From Bin87 sp965219925 (lineage in GTDB: Bacteria; Chloroflexota; Dehalococcoidia; Lucifugimonadales; UBA3495), in NCBI GenBank assembly GCA_965219925.1, contig OZ244795.1, positions 3,534,001 through 3,598,000 of the forward strand: DNA of 64,000 bases, written 5' to 3'. Positions 8,528 to 17,509 of this stretch are shown piece after piece (position 1 is the stretch's first letter; every line of letters starts with the position of its first letter). The translations under genes and the position numbers were made by a program. The notes under the pieces are model-generated. The model saw nothing but the letters and a program-made list of their open reading frames with translations, ran no database searches and was not told the DNA's origin.

Positions 8528-9718
8528 CTATCCCCGGCGAATTATCACGGCGCCGCTCAGTTGGGCCACGCTGCTGCAGGACAGGACCCGGTTGATGGTC
8601 TTGTGGGGCGGCTGCGCGGTGGAAATGCCCCGGATCACCCGCACCGCCTCCTGGACGTGGGTCAGGCCATGGATGTACGCCTCGGAGTGATTGCCGCCGT
8701 GGGTATTGGTGGGCAGCGACCCATCGAACCGGATGTTTCCGCCCCCTTCCACGAAGTCCTTCCCCTCGCCCCGGGGCACAAATCCGTAGGCTTCCAGGTT
8801 CAGCAGGCAGAAGGGCGTGAAGTGGTCGTAGAACATCAGCGCGTCCATGTCCGTGGCATCCAGCCGGGCCCGCGCCCAAAGATCGCGGGCGGTGTTCTCC
8901 GACTCCGCCGTCGCCAGGTCGGGACGGTAGATGATGCCGTCGTTCCGGGGGCCGGAGCCCTGGGCAGCCGCCTCCACTAGAGTCAGCGTGCCGGAGTGGC
9001 GCAGTTCCCTGGCCCGCTCCGGGGTGGTCATCACCACAGCGGCGGCGCCGTCGTTTTCCTGGCAGAAGTCCAGGACGTGCAGCGGATCCACGACCATGCG
9101 GGAATTCTGGTGGTCGTCGATGGTGATGGGCTCCCTTCGCAGCGCGCGGGGATTCCGGGACGCGTGCTCGCGCAGGGTGACCGCGACCCAACCAAAGTGG
9201 CGGCTCGTGGCCCCGTAATGGTGCATGTAGCGCCGGACGAACATGCCGAAACGATGCGCCGGCGCCATGTTGCCCCAGGGAACGGCAAAGCTGTCCGCCC
9301 CGCCGGCGATTCGCTCCGGGCCTCTGGCCCGGCCCAGGCGCAACCCGGAACGCAGGTTGGCGGCCCGAAAGCACACCACATAGTTGCAATATCCGGCGGC
9401 GATGGCGGCGGCGGCATGCCCCACAACGGCGTTGCCCGCGCCCCCGCCATAGGAGACGGATTCCCAGTGACGCAGGTTCTTGATGCCCAACGACTGCACC
9501 AGCAGGGTCTCGTGGTTCGACTCCATGTCGTACCGGATCAGGCCGTCGATATCCTGCGGTGCGATGCCCGCGTCGTCGCAGGCTGCCTTGATCGCTTCCG
9601 AGGCAAGCTGCAACTCGCTGCGGCCCGAGTTCCACGAAAACTCCGTTTCGCCGATGCCGACGATCGCGGCCTTGTCCCGAATCCCGTTGGTGTTGGCCGG
9701 GATGATGTTGGGCGCCAT
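8528..9718 (-). CDS. Thiolase-like acyl-CoA acetyltransferase / lipid-transfer protein
   Basis: 396 residues of the thiolase superfamily (SCP-x thiolase-like branch). The N-terminus KAAIVGIGETEF and the SYGGGAGNAVVGHAAAAIAAG region are typical. HGGNHSEAYIHG near residue 340 is the C-terminal glycine-rich loop. Members work with a DUF35 protein, here immediately downstream, and act in side-chain or acyl-CoA thiolysis. The gene is intact although the DUF35 partner is truncated. Confidence 0.85.
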   Translation of the reverse strand: MAPNIIPANTNGIRDKAAIVGIGETEFSWNSGRSELQLASEAIKAACDDAGIAPQDIDGLIRYDMESNHETLLVQSLGIKNLRHWESVSYGGGAGNAVVGHAAAAIAAGYCNYVVCFRAANLRSGLRLGRARGPERIAGGADSFAVPWGNMAPAHRFGMFVRRYMHHYGATSRHFGWVAVTLREHASRNPRALRREPITIDDHQNSRMVVDPLHVLDFCQENDGAAAVVMTTPERARELRHSGTLTLVEAAAQGSGPRNDGIIYRPDLATAESENTARDLWARARLDATDMDALMFYDHFTPFCLLNLEAYGFVPRGEGKDFVEGGGNIRFDGSLPTNTHGGNHSEAYIHGLTHVQEAVRVIRGISTAQPPHKTINRVLSCSSVAQLSGAVIIRRG

Positions 9719-9724
9719 TGCCTG

Positions 9725-10863
9725 CTATTCCTCCTCCCAGTCCACTACCTTCCGTTGTTTCAGGTCGTGGATCTGTTCGTCGGTATACCCCAGCTCCCGC
9801 AGAATGGGGCGAGTGTGCTGACCTTTGAGCGGACCCGGTCCCGCCTTGCCAGTGGTATCCGAGAACTCTACCACGGGAGAATGCCGCCAGAACTGACCAT
9901 AGCGTGGCCCCTCCACCTGGGTGAGGAGCCCGTTCTCACGCACGTGGGGATCCTCGTTGAAAAAGAAATACATCCCCCGGTCCTCGGCCTTGACGCATGC
10001 CACGTCGGCGGCGGTGAGCAGCCTCTCCCAATGCAGCGGTTCTTCGGCAGCGAACACCCTGGCCAACTCGCCGGCGAGCGCATCGTCGTGCTCCCCTCTC
10101 ATCCCGGGAGTGGCAAACCGGGGATCATCCAGCAGGTCCGTGCGGTCGATGGTGCGGCACAGCGCCTCCCACTCATCTTCGAAGGGACACGCGAGGAACA
10201 CCCATCCGGTTTTGGCCCGGTACAGGCGGTATAGGGCGTGCAGCCCGTATCCGTCACCATCCGGCAGCGGGCGAGGTTGCTTGCCCTCGTGCCAGTAGAA
10301 GTCGTCGACGTTGGCATAGGCGTTGGCGGCGATCATGGTGGACTCGACGTATTGCGCCGCGCCGGTGCGCTCACGGGCATACAGCCCCAGTAACAGGCCA
10401 ACGGCATTGACCATGGCCGTGGTGTGATCGGCGGTGCCGTCGTTGGCCCGTTTTAGCTGCCTGGATATGGCCGCAATGTCGTCGATGGACATGGACTGGT
10501 CCGGCGGCGGGAAGGCGTCCCGCCCCATCTGGGCCACGCCGCCTCCGGACACGGCCCCGGCGATCTCGGCGGCCTGCTTGGCCACCAAGGCGGTCTGGCG
10601 TTGCGGCAGAATCAGGATACCGGTGGCGAACTCCATGCCGGGGACGATCTCCGACAAGTAGCCCATCAGGGTCAAGGACTCGTGCACCAGACCTGGTGGT
10701 TGTACATGCCGTACGAGGGGTGATTGTGGTGGGCGGGATCAGCTCCCAGCACGTGGTCGGCGATGAAGAAGCAGGAATATCCCATGTCCCGCGCCGCCTC
10801 GGCGAAGTCACGCACGGCGTGGCGATCCGGCTCGATCTTGGTCTGGGGAAATATGACGCCTAT
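9725..10863 (-). pseudogene. Chimera: LLM oxidoreductase N-part joined to CaiB/BaiF CoA-transferase C-part
   Basis: Reading from about 10863 the sequence is the start of an LLM flavin-dependent oxidoreductase (DRHAVRDFAEAARDMGYSCF). At about 10690 the frame shifts by one base and continues as LLM (MEFATGILILPQRQTALVAK). Near 10555-10565, after KQAAEI, it passes in frame into a family III CoA-transferase (GGGVAQMGRDAFPPPDQSM) that runs to 9725 with the usual PRPLPDGDGYG and FACPFEDEWEAL-like region. Both parents are incomplete: LLM lacks its C-terminal two thirds, the CoA-transferase its N-terminal half. This is either a deletion fusion or an assembly error. Confidence 0.7.
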
Positions 10864-10925
10864 TTCCTGGTCCATCTTTCCGTGTATCTGCCAGCGCAAC
10901 TGCGCAGTTGCGCCACCCACCAGGC

Positions 10926-12110
10926 TTACAGGAGCCGGCCCTTTAGCGACTCGAACTCCTGGCGGGTGATGTAGCCTTGGTCCAGCAGACGGGCCAGGCG
11001 CTCCAGCTCGCCCACCACGCCGCCGGCGCTGTCCGGGCCCGGGTCGTGGGCAACGGAGCGATCTACCCACTTCACGTCGGTCACGCCGCAGAGGCCCATG
11101 GCCACGCTGAGCTCGGTGCGCAGGATCTCCAGACAGTGGCGGACGCCCGCTTCGCCGTTGACCGACAGGCCCCAGAAGATGGGCCGGCCCACGAAGACCG
11201 CCCGGGCGCCCAAGGCCAGCGCTTTCAGCACGTCGGCGCCCTTGCGGACGCCGCCGTCGAGATAGACCTCCAGCCGGTCGCCCACGGCGTCTGCGATCTT
11301 GGGCAGCATCTCGATGGTGCCTTCGGTGCCCTGCAACGCGTGGCCGCCGTGGTTCGAGACCACCAGCGCCTCGCAGCCGTACTCGGCGCAAAGCCGGGCG
11401 TCCTCGGCCGTTTGCACGCCCTTGATGACCAGCGGCATCGAGGTGATGGAGCGCAGCCACTCCAGGTCGGACCAGTTGAGGCCCGACTCGAAGCTCTCGG
11501 CGAAATTCTCCCGCGTGGGCAGGTTGGGCAGCTCGATTCCCTCGAAGTTCTTCAGGGTGCGTTCCTGGTCCAGGGTGTAGGCGTAACGGTACTCCCGCTC
11601 CCGGGAGTTGGCGCCCAGGTTGTCCACCGTGAGCATCATGGCCTTGTAGCCCGCCTGTTCTGCCCGGCGCACCAGGATCTCGGTCAGTTCCCGGTTCTCG
11701 AAGAAGTAGAGCTGAAACCAAAGCGAATTGGTGGCAACCTCGGCCACTTCCTCGATGCTGTAGCTGGAGGCGGTGCTGAGCCCCAGGATGGTCCCCGCGC
11801 CGCCGGCGGCCCGGATGGAAGCCAACTCGCCCATGGGGTGGGCGCGCTGGTGGGTGCCGGTGGGGGCCAGCATCACCGGCATGCTTATCTCTTCGCCCAG
11901 GACCGTGGTGGTCATGTCCCGCTCGGTGACGTCCACCAGGATCCGGGGACGCAGCTTGACTTCGCTCATGGCCTGGACGTTGGTGGTGTTGGTTATCCAG
12001 TCGGGCGCGCCCAGGTCGCCGAATAGCCGGTCGAAAAGGGCTTGGGGCATGGTCTGCTTGGCCCGGGCTTCGTAGTCTCCAATAGTCAGCAGGGTCAGCT
12101 GAGTGGTCAT
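10926..12110 (-). CDS. FMN-dependent alpha-hydroxy-acid oxidase with C-terminal SHOCT-like tail
   Basis: 394 residues. A TIM-barrel flavoprotein of the lactate/glycolate oxidase family, oxidising 2-hydroxy acids to 2-keto acids. Visible motifs are MLAPTGTHQRAHP (FMN binding), VIKGVQTAEDA (Lys) and VVSNHGGHALQG with the active-site His, then YLDGGVRKGADVLKALALGA and VGRPIFWGLSVNGEAG. The last 30 residues (ELERLARLLDQGYITRQEFE) form a SHOCT-like helix pair, unusual in this family. Start ATG 12110 follows GGAGG; the longer open frame to 12266 is not coding-like. Confidence 0.9.
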   Translation of the reverse strand: MTTQLTLLTIGDYEARAKQTMPQALFDRLFGDLGAPDWITNTTNVQAMSEVKLRPRILVDVTERDMTTTVLGEEISMPVMLAPTGTHQRAHPMGELASIRAAGGAGTILGLSTASSYSIEEVAEVATNSLWFQLYFFENRELTEILVRRAEQAGYKAMMLTVDNLGANSREREYRYAYTLDQERTLKNFEGIELPNLPTRENFAESFESGLNWSDLEWLRSITSMPLVIKGVQTAEDARLCAEYGCEALVVSNHGGHALQGTEGTIEMLPKIADAVGDRLEVYLDGGVRKGADVLKALALGARAVFVGRPIFWGLSVNGEAGVRHCLEILRTELSVAMGLCGVTDVKWVDRSVAHDPGPDSAGGVVGELERLARLLDQGYITRQEFESLKGRLL

Positions 12111-12147
12111 GTGTCCTCCGTAGTGGATTGGCTGTGGCGGGCCGGCG

Positions 12148-12711
12148 TCAGCAGTCCGACCCGAACTCGTTGGGATGGTCCGGCCCGGCGGTGCGCTGCC
12201 GGAGCAGGTAGTAGCCAACAGGGAATATGGCGGCCAGGGCCAGCACCAGATGGGGCCAGGCAACAACGTGCGACATGTGGCCCAGGAAGGAAACGATCAG
12301 GAATGCCCCGGCCAGCGCCGGGATCATCAGCACCGGGACCACCGCCGCCTCGGCCACCTGAGTGGCCAGCATGAAAATGGGCTTCAGGCGCGAGCCGGAC
12401 CACGGCTCCGGATGAGCGGCCGAGCGCTCTTCCGACTGCTGTTGCCGGATACGCCACACCAGGAGGACGAACAGGAAGATGGCCACGGGCAGGGCGTACT
12501 GCCAGACGTCCCCCAGGAATAAGCGGAAGAAGAACAGCACGGCCATGGCCCCGGCGATGGAAGCCAGCGCGCATAGGGCCACGGTGGGCAGCGCCATCCT
12601 GATCTCTTCGCGGTGAGCGCGGATGAAGGAGTTGGAACGCAGGACTTCGAGGAAAGCCAGAACGGCCAGGCCAACTACTACGACTCCAATCCATACGGCT
12701 ACTTCAAGCAT
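12148..12711 (-). CDS. Multi-pass membrane protein, unknown function
   Basis: 187 residues with about five hydrophobic segments: WIGVVVVGLAVLAFLEVL, a pair around residues 40-85, and two near 115-170. I do not recognise the family. It lies 38 bp upstream of the alpha-hydroxy-acid oxidase on the same strand and may share its transcript. Confidence 0.6.
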   Translation of the reverse strand: MLEVAVWIGVVVVGLAVLAFLEVLRSNSFIRAHREEIRMALPTVALCALASIAGAMAVLFFFRLFLGDVWQYALPVAIFLFVLLVWRIRQQQSEERSAAHPEPWSGSRLKPIFMLATQVAEAAVVPVLMIPALAGAFLIVSFLGHMSHVVAWPHLVLALAAIFPVGYYLLRQRTAGPDHPNEFGSDC

Positions 12712-12879
12712 ATCGTCATGGCTGCCGGGCCCCGCAGGTTTCGTGCGCTCCCCACCGGGCCATGTTACGGATGATACGCAATTCTAACAGCAGCCCGGAT
12801 ATTTTGCGAAGGGAGAATCGGTTTCATGCCGGGAAGCGGGCGGCGTTTCACCACCGTCCCGCGGCCCCCCCGAGGGGAA

Positions 12880-13893
12880 CTACAGGGCGTGCAACGCCGG
12901 TATGACCTCTCGGCCCACCAGGTCGATATGCTCCAGCACCTCGGCCTGGGACATCTCCGGGTAGAACAACCGCAGGGCCACGTCGGTGAACCCCATTTCG
13001 TGGTAGGCGGCGATCTGCTCGACGCACTCCTCGGGGCTGCCCACCAAGAAGGTGTCGTCCATCAGCGTTTCCAGGTCGCCGGTCACCTTCCGGGTCAGCT
13101 CGTCGTCGGTGCCGTGGAGACCGTGATAGGCGTAGACTTCGTACTTCTTGGCGAAGTTGGCCCTTGCCCGCTCCAGCGCCTCCTCGTGGGTCGGGGCGCA
13201 GAAGAACTCACGCACGATGACCATCTCCTCGGGAACGTCGTAGCCGTTCTCCTCCAGGGTCTGATGGTACAGCGATATCTGGCGCCGGATGGTGGCGTTG
13301 GACTGGGCGGGTCCGACGTAGAGGATGTCGCCGCCCCGGCCGACCCGGCGCACCGCCGGATCGCTCATCGCGGCCTGCCAGACCTTGGGGTGGGGCTTCT
13401 GGTAGGGCCGGGCGGTGGGCCGCGCCCCGGTTACGTTGTAGTAGCGGCCGTGGTGGGTAACCTCTTCTTCGCTCCACAGCCGGCGCATCAGGCCGAGAGC
13501 CTCGGTACAGCGGGCGCCGCGCTGGGACATCTTCGTTCCGAAGGCTTCACACTCCTCCGGGCGGTAACCCAGCCCGATACCGAGAATGAAGCGCCCTTCT
13601 GCGATGTGGTCGAGGGTCGCCACCTGCTCGGCGACCTCCACCGGATTCAGCAACGGCAGCAATAGGACCGAGGTGGCCAGCTTCATGTTTCCCGGCTCGG
13701 CGGCCAGCCGCGCCAGTACCGGCCAGGGCTGGAAGTGCTGGAAGGGGTCGATCAGGTAGTGGTGGGCCCAGCAATAGATGTCGAACCCGGCGTCGCGGGA
13801 GGCCCGGAACTGCTCCAGGTGGTTCCGCCACTGTTGCTGATGGTCGATGCTGTCCCGCTGCACCACCTGCCCGACCTGATAACCAACGCGCAT
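12880..13893 (-). CDS. LLM class flavin-dependent oxidoreductase
   Basis: 337 residues, full length for the bacterial luciferase-like monooxygenase superfamily (FMN or F420). Characteristic segments are VLLLPLLNPVEVAEQVATLD and GRFILGIGLGYRPEECEAFG, plus RPYQKPHPKVW and a C-terminal FLVGSPEECVEQIAAYHEMG. The start at 13893 is preceded by GTGAGG. Substrate unknown; expansions of this family are typical of SAR202-type Chloroflexota. Confidence 0.88.
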   Translation of the reverse strand: MRVGYQVGQVVQRDSIDHQQQWRNHLEQFRASRDAGFDIYCWAHHYLIDPFQHFQPWPVLARLAAEPGNMKLATSVLLLPLLNPVEVAEQVATLDHIAEGRFILGIGLGYRPEECEAFGTKMSQRGARCTEALGLMRRLWSEEEVTHHGRYYNVTGARPTARPYQKPHPKVWQAAMSDPAVRRVGRGGDILYVGPAQSNATIRRQISLYHQTLEENGYDVPEEMVIVREFFCAPTHEEALERARANFAKKYEVYAYHGLHGTDDELTRKVTGDLETLMDDTFLVGSPEECVEQIAAYHEMGFTDVALRLFYPEMSQAEVLEHIDLVGREVIPALHAL

Positions 13894-14018
13894 ATCCTCA
13901 CCCTGACCAATACTGTATCACTTTGAAAATTGAGAGGAGATACTAAATGAGTATGGACAAGCCAATCTGCTTCTTTTACCTGTGCTGGCGGGAGGACGAC
14001 GGTAGGCTGCGCTACCTA

Positions 14019-14264
14019 CTAGAACTTGACCGCGAAGGCGTCAGGCACCTCGCGTCCATCTTGGTCGAAGCCTGGGAGCAGTTGCCCGCCTCGGCGGTTG
14101 CTCACCGCCGTTTCTTCAAAGGGCTTATTGCGAAGTTCTTCCAACTTTTGCCAGGGTATCGAAACATGCAGTCCACAGATGGAGCAGCGGAAGTCCAGTC
14201 GGAATTCGTCGCGGCTCATTTGCGTGAGTTCTTGGTCGCGCACGCAGTAGATGCGGATATTCAT
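14019..14264 (-). CDS. Small cysteine-containing protein, unknown
   Basis: 81 residues starting at ATG 14264 after GGAGAAG. It contains RCSICGLHVSIPWQKLEELR; Cys-x-x-Cys suggests a metal or redox site. It ends at 14019. It lies directly downstream of the truncated lipoprotein gene on the same strand. An overlapping plus-strand frame (13947-14360) also has a Shine-Dalgarno (GAGAGGAG) but less natural composition; I prefer the minus-strand reading. Confidence 0.5.
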   Translation of the reverse strand: MNIRIYCVRDQELTQMSRDEFRLDFRCSICGLHVSIPWQKLEELRNKPFEETAVSNRRGGQLLPGFDQDGREVPDAFAVKF

Positions 14265-14323
14265 GACTTCTCCGTGGGGGCGTGGGTCGTGCCGCACATT
14301 CCGGCTGAAGAGTTGGTAGAGGG

Positions 14324-14841
14324 TCAGTTGGGCCGCAGGGCCGTCAGGCGCAGTGCGTAGATGCCGCTGTCGTAGATAACGTGGATGTACTCTAGCTCGA
14401 CCAGCGTGCTGCCCACCAGCAGGACCGAAGGGCCTTGGTGCCGAACTGTGGGAAGGCTGTCGCTCAGCCAGTCGTCGGCCCCTTCCCATTCTGGCAAGAT
14501 AGTCCACAGGAGCCACAGACGATGTACGTTTCGCATTCCCAGCTCGTCGGGAGTGCCCTCTGTGCTGGCGATGTGCAAGGCGGCGGCCAGGCCCGCGGGG
14601 ATTTCAAACAGCGTGACGCTTCCAACATCGGGGTGAGCACCGCGCGTAATGCGCAGGTCGGGGTCTTCCAGCACTTCGGCGGCATCGAAGGTGAATCCGG
14701 TCTGCTCAAAGGAGGCTTGGACTGCCGTCTTGCTAACGGGCAGGACGGCGCCGGTGAGTTGGGGTAGTATCCGAGTGGGGGTGGCCGGTGGGTGTTGCGA
14801 AGAAGACGTGGGAGCGGGGCTACTGCATAGCGCGCTTACTA
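14324..14841 (-). pseudogene. Lipoprotein-like protein, N-terminus lost at IS insertion
   Basis: About 170 codons with natural composition (for example RNVHRLWLLWTILPEWEGAD and VELEYIHVIYDSGIYAL) ending at 14324. The upstream end runs into the IS630-type copy 2 at TA 14840-14841. Around the junction SALCSSPAPTSSS resembles the start of a mature lipoprotein, but the sequence beyond the IS is a palindromic repeat fragment, not a signal peptide. The real start is therefore missing. Function unknown. Confidence 0.5.
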
Positions 14842-15995
14842 AACCAAAGCCAAGGTGGGATGTGCATTTGCCTGACACCGGGAATCGGACGTGAGGTCTC
14901 GTAGGAGTGCCTCAGCCCTTGATTGCAGGACCGTCCGGCAACGCCGTCTTACCTCGTCTTTCCGGCTGGCCAGCCCGGTGAGGAAACGGTTGACCCTCTC
15001 CCGTACCGCCGCCTTGCTCCCCAGGCACAGGTTGCCGGTGGCCTCCTCTCTCGCCCAGCCCCAGATGGCCTCGTCGGCGTTGAAGTCCGGACTGTAGCCC
15101 GGCAGATTCACCAGCCGCAGGTTCAGCCCAGGCGTCCTGAGGTATTCTCTCACCGCATCGCCTCGATGCGCCGGCGCGTTGTCCCAGATCACGTTCAGCC
15201 GCTTGCCGTGTTTCTCCCGTAACTGCTTCAAGAAGGCAACCGAGGTCCCGGCGTTGCTGTTGCCCTCCAGTTCCATCCACTCCACTTCGCCCGTCTCCAG
15301 GCACACCGCCGAGTAATAGCTGGCCTTCTCCCCGTAGCTGGGGCTGGTTGAGTCCACCAATGCCGACTCTCCTCTCAGCACCCACTTGCCCCGCAGTTCG
15401 GCGTCGGCCCGGAAGTGGGCCTCGTCGGCAAAGAACACCTTGGCTCCAGTGCGCCCCGACTCGTCCCAAAAGGCGGCATACTCCGCCACGAAGGCCTCAC
15501 GCTTGGATTCATTCGCTTTGACCAATCGCTTCTTGGGCCGCTTGAAGGCGAATCCCAAGCAGTGTAGATAGTTCAGACAACTGCTGCGGCACAGGCTGAC
15601 ACCAAAGCGTCCCGAAACAAACTGCCGCACCGCCTTCCAATACCAGTTGGCCATTTCCATGCCTGACCATGACGGCGGCAGTTGCACCGCCGCTTTCAAC
15701 TCCTCTTGTTGCGCTTGGTCAATGGCGGGGGGGAACCACCGGTCTGCTCGAATAGCAGGGCCGCAGGCCCTCCCTCACCGAAGGCCGAGGCCCAGCGTCC
15801 GATGGTGTGGGGGTCCCGCTCCAGCGCTTCCGCAGTGGCCGCCGCCGTCCAACCCTGGGCCAAGAGCAACATGGCGTACCAACGCTCCCGCTCCCGGGGC
15901 GTAGGCGCCAGAATCATCCGCCGCCTGAGGTCCTTCTCTCTCATCTGCCATCGTTCCAGCCACCGCCCTATCTCTCTCACCCCCATCAGCAACAC
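14839..15995 (-). CDS. IS630-type transposase (copy 2)
   Basis: Same two-frame organisation and sequence as the copy at 5739-6895: an HTH-bearing ORF A (15995-15696), a run of seven C on the coding strand, and a DDE ORF B to 14839. The stop codon is again TAG formed from the TA duplication plus the flanking base. Confidence 0.9.
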
Positions 15996-16077
15996 CTCCC
16001 AACTCCCGAGGTCAGCTAACCAGTTACGGCCTCAATTTACCCCACGCCTCTGCGCATTTCACCTTGGCTTTGGTTTA
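14840..16077 (-). mobile_element. IS630-type insertion sequence, copy 2
   Basis: The interior 14842-16075 is 1234 bp, apparently identical to copies 1 and 3, flanked by TA (14840-14841 and 16076-16077), with C before and G after. The right flank (16078-16103) is a fragment of the TGTCATTGCGAG-type palindromic repeat, so the element landed at the edge of a repeat upstream of a lipoprotein-like gene. Confidence 0.92.
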
Positions 16078-16147
16078 GATTGCCACGCTCCGCTCGCAAT
16101 GACAGTTCGAGTGGAAACGCCTACCACGTGATGTTTCGGAGCCGCCC

Positions 16148-16960
16148 CTACTCGGTGGTTTGGCTTGTGGTCGCAATCGTTGCGCTCGGCCCGGCGTACC
16201 GGGCCATGAAGCCCTTGATGGCGTTGAAGTACTGCCGAAAGCCCACGTACATCAGGTCGTTGTGGCCCGCGCCCGGTACGATCTCCAGGTGCTTGTGGGC
16301 GGTCTCGAGCTTGTTGAACATGCCCACCGCGTCGGCCAGCGGCGCCGATTGGTCCCACTGGCCGTGAATCACCAGCGCGGGAATGTCGATGGAATAGAAC
16401 TTGGCCTGGTAGTCGTCCTCCAGCGCCTGCACCACCACCGGCTCCAGCCCCTCGGCTATCCGTCCCAGGTTGGGCCGCCCGCTCTCTATGATGACGCCGT
16501 TGATCCGGTCGGCGGCGTTGATGGCAAGCTCCCCGGCGGAGTGACGACCCATGGAGCGCCCCATGACGTATAGCGGGCCCGTGAACCGAAGCGTCCGCAT
16601 GGTCTCCTGCAGCCAGTCCAGCACGTTGTGCGCGTCCGACAGTATGGTGTTGAAACTCGGCGAACCACCGGAGGCGCCGAAGCCCCGGTAGTCGGCGACA
16701 AAAAAGTTCGCGCCGATTTCATTGTAGTGCGGCGCGATGTCGTCGTAACGGGCAACGGATTCGCCGCCGCCGTAGAAAAACAGCACGGTGGGGTTTTCCC
16801 GCCCCACCGCGAAAAAACGGCACGACAGCGTGGTCCCGTCGGCCACGGTCACCCCATAGTCCACCGCTCCTGGGGGCGTTTCGGTCCAGCCTCGCATCGG
16901 GTGGAAAGAACGGGCCGACGCCTCGGGATTGTCCAGCACGGAGTAATCAACGGTATTCAT
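16148..16960 (-). CDS. Alpha/beta hydrolase
   Basis: 270 residues with a complete catalytic triad in sequence: nucleophile Ser136 in YVMGRSMGRHS, Asp203 in VIHGQWDQSAP and His233 in PGAGHND; the oxyanion region is FFYGGGESVAR. No signal peptide. It resembles small cytoplasmic serine hydrolases; substrate unknown. Start ATG 16960 follows AGGAGG. Transcribed alone toward the IS630-type copy 2. Confidence 0.88.
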   Translation of the reverse strand: MNTVDYSVLDNPEASARSFHPMRGWTETPPGAVDYGVTVADGTTLSCRFFAVGRENPTVLFFYGGGESVARYDDIAPHYNEIGANFFVADYRGFGASGGSPSFNTILSDAHNVLDWLQETMRTLRFTGPLYVMGRSMGRHSAGELAINAADRINGVIIESGRPNLGRIAEGLEPVVVQALEDDYQAKFYSIDIPALVIHGQWDQSAPLADAVGMFNKLETAHKHLEIVPGAGHNDLMYVGFRQYFNAIKGFMARYAGPSATIATTSQTTE

Positions 16961-16999
16961 GGCGGTCCTCCTGCGGTAGTGCGCCGCATTGTACTATGC

Positions 17000-17418
17000 C
17001 GAGCGACCCGTTTGGCGCTCCCCGTTGGATCCGGAGGTGAACGAAAGTAGCCACGATGGAAATCGGGCTTTACGACGTGCCTGACCAGGCCGAGTTGGAG
17101 TCGCTTCCGGTTGCCGCCGACGGGTACGACGAGCACATCCGCGGAGCACATGGGGTACCAGTACTACTGGTGGACCGGCTTGGTAGCCTGCTCCTTACCC
17201 TGAGTGGCCGACCTTTTTCAACCCACTACCTCAAAGTGGGTACGCGTGAGTCGCCGACTGACGACGACACCGGCCGCCACCGACCACCATCCGCTAACCC
17301 AGCGCGCCTGACACATCCGCCCCGTCAAGGCCACCGCGGAGCCGCTGCTACCACCGCCACGGGGTGCGGGGGCCGCATTCCAACGGTTGAAAGTGGCGAC
17401 GCTGAATTCCGGCGCTCA
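17000..17418. other. Intergenic region without a supported gene
   Basis: Open frames exist on both strands but none has natural composition throughout. It contains an AAAGTGGGTACGCGTGAG segment (17233-17250) that recurs next to the palindromic repeat at 49901-49918, so it is probably repeat debris. Confidence 0.35.
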
Positions 17419-17509
17419 TCAGTCGCCATTCATCTGAACCTCGAAAGATTCTTTCGGGTACCCGAACTCGGCTAAGATTTCGTGGCAAACCTTGATAATG
17501 CTTTGCCTA
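17419..17509 (-). pseudogene. PD-(D/E)XK nuclease gene, 3' part (interrupted)
   Basis: When the IS630-type relative (17510-18787 plus one TA) is removed, the nuclease frame that ends at GGT-AC at 18788 continues as TRQSIIKVCHEILAEFGYP and on to a TGA at 17419-17421. These about 30 residues are the native C-terminus of the 18786-19746 gene. Confidence 0.65.

Noticed and set aside
13947..14360. Plus-strand gene overlapping the 81-residue minus-strand gene
   Set aside because: It has a Shine-Dalgarno, but the minus-strand frame has more natural composition (CxxC protein) and sits properly behind the lipoprotein-like gene; kept only as an alternative.
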